Origin: Streptomyces sp. Ru62
GTDB lineage: Bacteria; Actinomycetota; Actinomycetes; Streptomycetales; Streptomycetaceae
NCBI RefSeq assembly: GCF_002920615.1
Contig: NZ_PQSU01000020.1
Location: 62,001-126,000, forward strand
Reading direction: 5' to 3'
DNA length: 64,000 bases
The position numbers and the translations under genes were made by a program. A model generated the notes under the pieces. That model did not search any database and was not told where the DNA came from. It worked only from the letters and a program-made list of their open reading frames with translations. Of the stretch, positions 1 through 6,579 are shown piece after piece (the stretch's first letter is position 1; each line of letters begins with the position of its first letter).

Positions 1-136
1 CGAGCACCCGGCCCTGTTCGCGCAGTGCCTGGGCCACGCGCGCGGGGGTGGGTTCGGCTCCGCTCTCGGCGAGCCGGCGGCGGACACCGTCGAGCAGGGC
101 CGCGCCGTCGGCCCGGTCGAGTCCGGGCAGCGTCAT
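1..136 (-). CDS. TadA/CpaF-family secretion ATPase, N-terminal fragment
   Basis: Only the first 45 codons lie in the window; the gene runs off the left edge. The visible start reads MTLPGLDRADGAALLDGV and continues with a helical segment. The ATG at 134-136 overlaps the TGA of the Ssd/CpaE gene as ATGA, so the two are translationally coupled. An N-terminus of this kind directly after a CpaE-like gene is what I know from actinobacterial tad-type (Flp pilus) loci, where the ATPase powers pilus assembly at the inner face of the membrane. The Walker motifs are outside the window, so the family call rests on context and on the N-terminal sequence. Confidence 0.65.
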   Translation of the reverse strand, partial: MTLPGLDRADGAALLDGVRRRLAESGAEPTPARVAQALREQGRVL

Positions 137-1239
137 CGGATGCCTCCCGTCTCCACCAGCGCGCGCTCCCAGAAGTGCGTGCAGAAGCGGGCGAGCGGTC
201 CGCGCCCGGTCGCGCCCGGCGGTTTCGCGCCGCCCCGCGGGCGCAGCAGCGCCGGTTCGACGGGCACCTCGCCGACCAGCGGCAGACCGAGCAGCCGGGC
301 CACCTCGTGGTCGTCCAGACCGGGTGCGTACGGCCCGCGGACCGCGACCCGCAGGTCCCGCACGACCATGCCGACGGCCGAGGCGACGCGGCCGGCGGCT
401 GCGACGGCCCGCAGCTCGGCCGGGACGACGAGCAAGGCCATGTCGAGCTGGGCGAGGGCCTCGGCGACCCCGTCGTCGAGGCGTCGGGGCAGGTCGACCA
501 CGACCGTGCCGCCGCGCCGCCGGGCGGCTGCCAGCACCGCGCGGACCGCGGGAGGCGGAATGGCGACGCAGTCGCCGCGGTCCCAACTGAGCACACGAAG
601 GGAGTGCAGCTCGGGCAGTGACTCCTCCAGGGCACCGCCGCCGACCCGACCCCGGGAGGCGGCGAAGGCGGGCCAGCGCAGCCCCTCGGCGCTCTCGCCG
701 CCGAGGAGTACGTCGAGTCCGCCGCCCAGCGGATCGGCGTCCACCAGGAGCGTGCGCAGTCCCTCGCGCGCGGAGGTGACGGCGAGCGCGCAGGCGAGCG
801 TGGACGCGCCGGCCCCGCCCCGGCCGCCGATCACCCCGACGGTGAGGGCCGGGCGGCCGATGCCCTCGGCGACGTCGGCGATGCGGTCGACCAGCCACGG
901 TTCGCCGTCGGGGAGCATCAGGACGTGGTCGGCGCCGATCTGGACGGCTCGTTTCCACACCCCCGGGTCGTCCTGGTCGCAGCCCACCAGCACCACTCCC
1001 GGCCGGCGCGTGGCGCCGCACATCCGGTGGGCGGCGTCGTCACCGACGAGTACGAGCGGGGCGGCCGCCCAGCCGTCCCCGGATTCCGGTACGCCGTGGT
1101 GGACCTCGGGTGTGGCGCCCGCCGCCGCGCACAGACGCAGGAGATCGTCCAGGAGAACGGCGTCCTCGGTGACGATGAGCGGCCGTCCGGGCCGGTCTGC
1201 GGGGCCGGGCGGCGGGTCATGGGTGACGGTTCCGGTCAC
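133..1239 (-). CDS. ssd: Septum-site-determining protein Ssd / CpaE-like P-loop protein
   Basis: 368 aa from a GTG at 1239 preceded by GGGGGAA. The N-terminal 120 residues look like a degenerate receiver-type domain. A MinD/ParA ATPase domain follows, with a P-loop read as VIGGRGGAGASTLACALA: the signature lysine of the deviant Walker A is replaced by small residues, as in CpaE-type proteins, so ATP hydrolysis may be weak or absent. DADPLGGGLDVLLG and VVDLPRRLDD correspond to the switch and Walker B regions. In mycobacteria Ssd influences septum placement; in tad loci CpaE localises the pilus machinery. The next gene downstream is the TadA/CpaF ATPase, overlapping by 4 nt. Longer upstream start codons in this frame run into the intergenic region and lack a ribosome site. 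Confidence 0.85.
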   Translation of the reverse strand: MTGTVTHDPPPGPADRPGRPLIVTEDAVLLDDLLRLCAAAGATPEVHHGVPESGDGWAAAPLVLVGDDAAHRMCGATRRPGVVLVGCDQDDPGVWKRAVQIGADHVLMLPDGEPWLVDRIADVAEGIGRPALTVGVIGGRGGAGASTLACALAVTSAREGLRTLLVDADPLGGGLDVLLGGESAEGLRWPAFAASRGRVGGGALEESLPELHSLRVLSWDRGDCVAIPPPAVRAVLAAARRRGGTVVVDLPRRLDDGVAEALAQLDMALLVVPAELRAVAAAGRVASAVGMVVRDLRVAVRGPYAPGLDDHEVARLLGLPLVGEVPVEPALLRPRGGAKPPGATGRGPLARFCTHFWERALVETGGIR

Positions 1240-1833
1240 GGGTGTTCCCCCTTCGCTGCGTGGGCCGCGCAGCCTCTGCGACCACGCGATTCCCAAAGGT
1301 GTGAAGAACCGGCAAGCGGCCTCCATATGAACGGCCGATAGGAACCGGCCATACGCATCGGACCGGCCATGAACGCGCCTCGGCCGGAGTGCGCTGGAAT
1401 CACGGTGCAGTGATCCGCGAAATAATGTGGATCTTGGTTGATAACTGTGGACAACCCAGACCCTGTGAATATCTCCGTCACCCATACCGGTGACCCCCGT
1501 GCCGGCGCGTGTGCGATATCCACAGAGCAGTCTGATGATTACCCTGCGTCACCGATCATGGGCATGCCGAGAGCGCGGCCACGGCGGCGCCATGCCGGCC
1601 GTACGGCCGCGTGAGGAAGGAGGAGGAGCGAGAAAACCCATCCGGACATGCGACGACCCCCGCCGGGGGGGAGAGCGGGGGTCGTCCCCACGGCCGACTC
1701 GGGGGGGGAGGAGTCGGACCGGGTTAGCACGGTCGCGAACGATCCGTGACTTCCATGGTGTACCCGAGAGCCCTCTCAGGCAAACCCACGCGCCCCACCT
1801 TACGCCGAATGGTGGGCGCCTATGCTCAGGGAC
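1240..1833. other. Divergent intergenic region ssd / HAD hydrolase
   Basis: About 590 bp without a protein gene. It holds the 6C RNA (minus strand), a DnaA-box-like TGTGGACAA at 1446-1454, and the promoters of the two divergent genes. On the plus strand TATGCT at 1821-1826 sits seven bases before the HAD hydrolase start. Apart from these I see nothing else in it. Confidence 0.7.
1600..1745 (-). ncRNA. 6C small RNA (two C-loop hairpins)
   Basis: On the minus strand two hairpins follow one another. The first pairs 1711-1717 with 1694-1700 (7 bp) and shows eight consecutive C in its loop (1701-1708). The second is a 12-bp perfect stem, 1675-1686 with 1652-1663, with seven C in the loop (1665-1671). 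Two hairpins each exposing six or more C is the definition of the actinobacterial 6C RNA. The location also fits: the mycobacterial copy lies between ssd (Rv3660c) and the divergent HAD hydrolase Rv3661, exactly as here. A short T run (GGTTTTCTCGC on the minus strand, about 1630-1640) follows the second hairpin and may be the 3' end. The outer limits given are approximate; the stems are exact. Confidence 0.85.
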
Positions 1834-2652
1834 GTGGAAAACCACTCCTTGCCCCGCGCAGCGGCCTTCTTTGACCTGGACAAGACGGTCATTGCGAAGT
1901 CCAGCACCCTCACCTTCAGCAAGTCCTTCTACCAAGGCGGGCTGATCAACCGCAGGGCCGCGTTGCGTACCGCATATGCCCAGTTCGTCTTCCTGGCCGG
2001 CGGTCTGGACCACGACCAGATGGAGCGCATGCGCGAGTACCTCTCCGCGTTGTGCCGCGGCTGGAACGTCCAGCAGGTGCGGGAGATCGTCGCCGAGACC
2101 CTGCACGAGCTGATCGACCCGATCATCTACGACGAGGCCGCCTCCCTCATCGAGGAGCACCACGCGGCCGGCCGGGACGTGGTGATCGTGTCCACCTCGG
2201 GCGCCGAGGTGGTCGAGCCGATCGGGGAGCTGCTCGGCGCGGACCGAGTGGTCGCCACCCGCATGGTGGTCGGTGAGGACGGCTGTTTCACCGGAGAGGT
2301 GGAGTACTACGCGTACGGCCCCACGAAGGCCGAGGCCATCAGGGAACTGGCCGCGTCCGAGGGCTACGACCTCGACCGCTGCTACGCCTACAGCGACTCG
2401 GCGACCGACCTGCCGATGCTCCAGGCCGTCGGGCACCCGCACACCGTGAACCCGGACCGCGCGCTGCGCCGCGAGGCGTTCGCGCGCGGGTGGCCGATCC
2501 TGGAGTTCCGCCACCCCGTCCGCCTCAAGAAACGGCTGCCCGCGTTCTCCGTACCGACCCGCCCGGCGCTGGTCGCCGCGGCGGCCATAGGTGCGGCAGC
2601 GGCCACCGCCGGCCTCGTCTGGTACACGAACCGGCGCCGTGGCACCGCCTGA
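1834..2652 (+). CDS. HAD-superfamily subfamily IB hydrolase (SerB-like)
   Basis: 272 aa. Motif I is AAFFDLDKTVIAKSS (DxDxT with a lysine between the acidic pair and threonine), motif II is VIVSTSG, motif III is the lysine in GPTKAEAI, and motif IV is YAYSDSATDLPML. These are the catalytic Asp, Ser/Thr, Lys and Asp residues of phosphoserine-phosphatase-like HAD IB enzymes. A C-terminal hydrophobic stretch (ALVAAAAIGAAAATAGLVWY) followed by Arg-rich residues suggests a tail anchor. I chose GTG 1834 because TATGCT ends seven bases upstream, giving a leaderless mRNA; an in-frame ATG exists at 1822. The orthologue next to ssd in streptomycetes has been linked to morphological differentiation, but its substrate is not known to me. 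Confidence 0.85.
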   Translation: MENHSLPRAAAFFDLDKTVIAKSSTLTFSKSFYQGGLINRRAALRTAYAQFVFLAGGLDHDQMERMREYLSALCRGWNVQQVREIVAETLHELIDPIIYDEAASLIEEHHAAGRDVVIVSTSGAEVVEPIGELLGADRVVATRMVVGEDGCFTGEVEYYAYGPTKAEAIRELAASEGYDLDRCYAYSDSATDLPMLQAVGHPHTVNPDRALRREAFARGWPILEFRHPVRLKKRLPAFSVPTRPALVAAAAIGAAAATAGLVWYTNRRRGTA

Positions 2653-3065
2653 ACCGGCGCCCGTTTCACCCTGTTTGAACCCGAAAGTAAAGAAGTGCAG
2701 GTAGGGGTTCCGGTTCCTCCCGGCCCGCGGTAAAAAGAACGTAGGCCCGCGAGACCAAAGGACATCCGAGAGGATCCCCTACCACTACGCATTGGCCCCA
2801 CGGACCCAGCATGAACACCGGGCACCCACGCGACGTCGACCCGTCGATTACGGGCCAGCCGCACCAGGTGACGGGCAAAGATCCCGACCTGATGGGCGAC
2901 ACATCGAGGACGCTTGGTAACCCGGTGATCATGCCAGCGGCGGTACGAGCAACTCGTACCGCCGCAACCCTTGTCGGGAGGCCCCCGCCGTCCAGGGCTC
3001 CCGCCGTCCGAGGCGCCCCCGTCGCCCGTAGCCCGTCCAGCCGGGCTACCGCCGTCCGGCCTCCC
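2653..3065. other. Intergenic region, no confident gene
   Basis: About 410 bp between the HAD gene and the convergent Fic-like gene. The plus-strand frame opening at ATG 2811 has fairly good third-position GC but no stop until the far end of the antisense gene, so I do not call it. The region holds the strong hairpin at 2937-2965. A small RNA or leader-peptide gene is possible but I cannot support either. Confidence 0.5.
2937..2965. terminator. 13-bp perfect hairpin between convergent genes
   Basis: GCGGCGGTACGAG pairs perfectly with CTCGTACCGCCGC around a CAA loop. There is no U tract on either side, so this would be an actinobacterial I-shaped, possibly bidirectional, terminator for the HAD gene and the Fic-like gene. 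Confidence 0.6.
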
Positions 3066-3890
3066 TCAGGCGGCGCCGCGCTGAAGCGCCTCGCACACCG
3101 CCGTCGACTCGCGTACACCCAGTTCGACCGCCCGGCCGCAGTGGGCGATCCAGGCGGCCATGCCCTCGGGGGTGCCGGAGACGTACCCGTCCAGGGCGGC
3201 CAGGTAGGAGGCGCGGCCCAGCTCGGCGTGGCCCACCTCGGCGGGGCAGACCGCCTTCGGGTCCAGTCCGCTGCCGATCAGCACGATCCGCTCGGCCGCG
3301 CGCGCGACCAGGCCGTTGTGGGAGGTGAAGGGGCGCAGTGCGAGCAGTTCGCCGTGCACCACGGCGGCCGTGACCAGCGCGGGCGCGGAGCTGCCGGCGA
3401 TGATCAGGTCGGCCAGCCCCTCCAGTCGGCCCGAGACCTCCTCGGCGTCCGGCAGCGGCAGCTCGACCAGCGGCTCGTCGACCGGCTCGCCGGCCAGACG
3501 CGGCCTGCCGACCTGATCCTCGGCGCTCGCCGCGGCCACCAGGTGGAGCCGGGCCAGCACCCGGAGGGGCGACTGGCGCCAGATGGACAGCAGCTGCCCC
3601 GCCTCCGCGGTGAGCCGCAGGGCCGCACCCATGACGCGGGCCTCGGCGTCGACGCCGAAGTCGGTACGGCGGCGCACCTCCTCCAGGGCCCAGTCCGCGC
3701 CGGACAGCGCCGCCGAGCCGCGGGCGCCGCGCAGCGCCGCCTCGGAGGTGATCTCGTTGCTGCGACGTCGCATGATCCGGTGCCCGTAGACCCGGTCCAC
3801 GGCCTTGCGCACGGACTCAACGGACTCGGCCACACCGGGCAGCGAGCCCAGGGCCGCGAGCGGATCGGCGGTCGCGCCTGTCGTACTCAT
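3066..3890 (-). CDS. Fic/DOC-like fold protein with degenerate active site
   Basis: 274 aa from ATG 3890 (MSTTGATADPLAALGSL). Around residues 195-215 it reads RPFTSHNGLVARAAER, which lines up with the Fic motif HPFx(D/E)GNGRxxR but lacks the catalytic His, the acidic residue and the first Arg. A transferase activity is therefore unlikely. The rest is mostly alpha-helical with no signal peptide. Family members near this locus are often labelled oxidoreductase, for which I see no evidence: no Rossmann motif. The start codon and the predicted -10 box (TAGTGT, 3898-3903 on the minus strand, seven bases before ATG) lie within or against a 22-bp perfect palindrome, so a dimeric repressor could shut off this promoter. 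Function unknown. Confidence 0.65.
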   Translation of the reverse strand: MSTTGATADPLAALGSLPGVAESVESVRKAVDRVYGHRIMRRRSNEITSEAALRGARGSAALSGADWALEEVRRRTDFGVDAEARVMGAALRLTAEAGQLLSIWRQSPLRVLARLHLVAAASAEDQVGRPRLAGEPVDEPLVELPLPDAEEVSGRLEGLADLIIAGSSAPALVTAAVVHGELLALRPFTSHNGLVARAAERIVLIGSGLDPKAVCPAEVGHAELGRASYLAALDGYVSGTPEGMAAWIAHCGRAVELGVRESTAVCEALQRGAA

Positions 3891-3900
3891 GAGTACGACA
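3879..3900. promoter_or_regulatory. 22-bp perfect palindrome over start codon (putative operator)
   Basis: TGTCGTACTCA followed by its exact reverse complement TGAGTACGACA. It covers the ATG of the minus-strand Fic-like gene and touches its predicted -10 box, and lies about 90 bp ahead of the divergent ATPase gene. The perfect dyad symmetry fits a homodimeric repressor site. Confidence 0.55.
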
Positions 3901-3991
3901 CTACGCACCCCACCGACCCACCCCACGAAGGAGTGGTCTTCTTCACTGCCACGTGACACATACAGCTATCGCCCGACTACCCTTGGTGAAC

Positions 3992-4972
3992 ATGAAAATT
4001 GCTTTCGTCGGGAAGGGCGGCAGCGGCAAGACCACGCTCTCCTCCCTCTTCATCCGCCATCTCGTCGCCTCCGGCGCCCCGGTGGTCGCCATCGACGCGG
4101 ACATCAACCAGCACCTCGGCCCCGCGCTCGGCCTCGGCGAGGAGGAGGCGGCGGCGCTGCCCGCCATGGGCGAACAGCTCTCGCTGATCAAGGACTACCT
4201 GCGCGGCACCAATCCGCGCATCGCCTCGGCCGCCACCATGATCAAGACCACCCCGCCCGGCGAGGGCTCGCGGCTGGTCGGGGTGCGCGAGCCCAACCCG
4301 GTCTACGACGCCTGCGCGCGCCCGGTGGAACTCGACGGCGGCGCCGCCCGTTTGATGGTCACGGGCCCCTTCACGGACGCCGACCTGGGGGTCGCCTGCT
4401 ACCACTCCAAGACGGGAGCGGTGGAGCTGTTCCTGAACCACCTCGTCGACGGCCCCGACGAGTACGTCGTGGTCGACATGACGGCCGGTTCGGACTCCTT
4501 CGCCTCCGGCATGTTCACCCGCTTCGACATGACGTTCCTCGTCGCCGAGCCGACCCGGAAGGGGGTCTCCGTCTACCGCCAGTACAAGGAGTACGCCCGC
4601 GACTTCGGCGTCGCCCTCAAGGTCGTCGGCAACAAGATCCAGGACCCGGACGACCTCGACTTCCTGCGCGAAGAGGTCGGGGACGACCTGCTCGTGACGG
4701 TCGGACGCTCGGACTGGGTGCGCGCCATGGAGAAGGGCCGCCCGCCCCGGTTCGCCCTCCTGGAGGAGGCCAACGCCCGCGCCCTGGACCTGCTCAAGGC
4801 CACCGTCGACGCCACCTACGAGCAGCGCGACTGGGAGCGCTACACCCGCCAGATGGTGCACTTCCACCTGAAGAACGCCGAGTCCTGGGGCAACGAGCGC
4901 ACCGGGGCCGACCTGGCGGCGCAGGTCGACCCCCACTTCGTGCTCGGCGAGAGCGTGGCGGCGCCGGTCTGA
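3992..4972 (+). CDS. CooC/MinD-like P-loop ATPase
   Basis: 326 aa starting MKIAFVGKGGSGKTTLSSLF. The deviant Walker A (KGGSGKTT) is intact and at the extreme N-terminus. Asp-rich AIDADINQHLG is the switch I region and VVDMTAGSDSFASG the Walker B/switch II. The family matures or inserts metal centres (CooC loads nickel into CO dehydrogenase) or positions complexes; no partner enzyme is encoded nearby, so the client is unknown. TACCCT at 3978-3983 lies eight bases before the ATG, suggesting a leaderless or nearly leaderless mRNA. An in-frame ATG at 3953 would add 13 residues unlike family members. The next gene ends convergently 3 bp downstream. Confidence 0.8.
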   Translation: MKIAFVGKGGSGKTTLSSLFIRHLVASGAPVVAIDADINQHLGPALGLGEEEAAALPAMGEQLSLIKDYLRGTNPRIASAATMIKTTPPGEGSRLVGVREPNPVYDACARPVELDGGAARLMVTGPFTDADLGVACYHSKTGAVELFLNHLVDGPDEYVVVDMTAGSDSFASGMFTRFDMTFLVAEPTRKGVSVYRQYKEYARDFGVALKVVGNKIQDPDDLDFLREEVGDDLLVTVGRSDWVRAMEKGRPPRFALLEEANARALDLLKATVDATYEQRDWERYTRQMVHFHLKNAESWGNERTGADLAAQVDPHFVLGESVAAPV

Positions 4973-4975
4973 CGT

Positions 4976-6241
4976 CTACGACTCGTCCGCCGGCGCCCCG
5001 GGTACGCCCTTGGGCGCCGGAGCCGGGTGGCCGGACAGGAAGGACGCCCAGCCCTGCCGGGGGGCCTCGCCCACCTTCAGGGTGCGCAGCTTCGCCAGGG
5101 TCGCCGTGTCCTGGGCGTCCAGCCAGTCGGCCAGCTGGTGGAAGGAGACACAGCGCACCTCGGGCTTGGTGCACACCGCCTTGACCACGTCCTCGACGGC
5201 GCGCATGTAGGTGCCGCCGTTCCAGGACTCGAAGTGGTTGCCGATGATCAGGGGCGCACGGTTGCCGTCGTAGGCGCGGTAGAAACCCTGGATGAGTCCG
5301 TCGCGCATCTGGGCGCCCCAGTAGTCGAACTTGTCGGGGTCGCCCTGGGTCTTGGTGCCGGACTGGTTGACCATGAAGTTGTAGTCCATGGTCAGCTGCT
5401 CATAGGTGTGGCCGGGGAAGGGCACCAGCTGCATCGACAGGTCCCACAGGCCCTCCTTCTTCTTGGGCCAGACCTGGTTGTCGACTCCGCTGGAGTCGTA
5501 GCGGAAGCCCAGCTGGCGGGCGGCCTTGATGAAGTTCTTCCGGCCTTCCAGGCAGGGGGTGCGGGCGCCGATCAGCTCCTTGTCGTAGTCGAAGGGCAGC
5601 GGAGCCGCCCGCTTCATGCCGGTGTTGGTCCGCCAGGACTTCACGAAGTTCTTGGCCTGGGCGATCTCGCTCTTCCACTCCTCCACCGACCAGGTGCCGA
5701 CCCCGCCGTCGGGCCCGCAGAAGTGGCCGTTGAAGTGGGTGCCGATCTCGTTGCCCTCCAGCCAGGCCAGTCGTACCTGCTTGAGGGTGTCGGTGATGCC
5801 CTGTTCGTCGTTGAAGCCGATGTCGGAGCGGCCCGGCGAGTGCTGCGGGGGCTTGTACAGGTCGCGCTTCTCCTCCGGCAGGAGGTACACGCCGCTGAGG
5901 AAGTACGTCATGGTCGCGTTGTTCTCCTTGGCGACCTTGCGGAAGTGCGAGAACAGCTTCTGGCTGTCCTCGCCCGCGCCGTCCCAGGAGAACACGACGA
6001 ACTGCGGGGGCTTCTGACCGGGGCTCAGCCGCTCGGGCCGGGGCAGATGCGGCTGGGATCCGGTGTAGGCGGTGGAACCGTCGCCGATCAGCCGGAGCAC
6101 GCTGCCCGGCGCCGGTGCCCCCTGCACCGGTCCGGGCGCCCCTTCCTTGGTGCCGCTGGAGTCGGTCGCGCAACCGGCGAACGACGCCGCACAGGCCGCG
6201 GCGACCATGGCGCCGACGGCGATCCTCTGGGTGGCGGCCAT
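4976..6241 (-). CDS. Secreted lipoprotein with polysaccharide deacetylase (NodB-like) fold
   Basis: 421 aa. The N-terminus has a lipoprotein signal: basic start, hydrophobic core, then SFAGC with the lipidated Cys at residue 24, and a Gly/Pro-rich linker. The body opens with FVVFSWDGAGED, resembling the first NodB motif with the catalytic Asp, and EIGTHFNGHFCG is the HxxxH metal-binding motif. Late residues include FRYDSSGVDNQVWP. It probably works on the outer membrane face, removing acetyl groups from a cell-wall or capsular glycan; the substrate cannot be read from sequence. AAGGTGGG precedes the ATG. A family protein is usually about this size when it carries an anchor and linker. Confidence 0.75.
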   Translation of the reverse strand: MAATQRIAVGAMVAAACAASFAGCATDSSGTKEGAPGPVQGAPAPGSVLRLIGDGSTAYTGSQPHLPRPERLSPGQKPPQFVVFSWDGAGEDSQKLFSHFRKVAKENNATMTYFLSGVYLLPEEKRDLYKPPQHSPGRSDIGFNDEQGITDTLKQVRLAWLEGNEIGTHFNGHFCGPDGGVGTWSVEEWKSEIAQAKNFVKSWRTNTGMKRAAPLPFDYDKELIGARTPCLEGRKNFIKAARQLGFRYDSSGVDNQVWPKKKEGLWDLSMQLVPFPGHTYEQLTMDYNFMVNQSGTKTQGDPDKFDYWGAQMRDGLIQGFYRAYDGNRAPLIIGNHFESWNGGTYMRAVEDVVKAVCTKPEVRCVSFHQLADWLDAQDTATLAKLRTLKVGEAPRQGWASFLSGHPAPAPKGVPGAPADES

Positions 6242-6377
6242 GTTCCGCCCACCTTCTTCCTTCTCTCAGGCACACGCTGACGAGGGCCGTTTTCAGGTGA
6301 TGCGCCGGGTTCGCACCGGCAGCGCCGCCAAGGTCGCACGGGACCGAGAAGGAATTAGTACGACAAGCCGATGAAAT

Positions 6378-6398
6378 GCCCACTTCACTCAAGTGGGC
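6378..6398. terminator. Short hairpin in the lipoprotein/SulP intergenic region
   Basis: GCCCACTT pairs with AAGTGGGC around CACTC, followed on the plus strand by a T-rich stretch. It sits in the 338-bp divergent gap 6242-6579. An attenuator or the end of a short transcript is possible. Otherwise the gap shows AT-rich DNA around 6420-6480 that may hold the SulP promoter, and nothing more. Confidence 0.35.
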
Positions 6399-6579
6399 GA
6401 TCTTTCACTCCTTTTGCCCCAAAAAACTATGCTTTGGCTTTACTTGGCATTACGGTTCTTTTACCGAACGTTGATCCATCCCGCCGCTGTACGCCGTGAC
6501 CCACGGCCGCGACCGAGCCCGCCCATCGCCGCGGCTCCCACCCAGTCCGCGACCGCGCCGCCCCGGAGGAGACGGGAAC

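Noticed and set aside
1446..1454. Replication origin suggested by a DnaA-like box
   Set aside because: Single box; no cluster of boxes and no dnaA/dnaN genes nearby.
2811..3956. 381-codon frame on the plus strand starting MNTGHPRDVDPS
   Set aside because: It runs antisense through the entire Fic-like gene; beyond the first 80 codons it is only the mirror of that gene's GC-rich codons.
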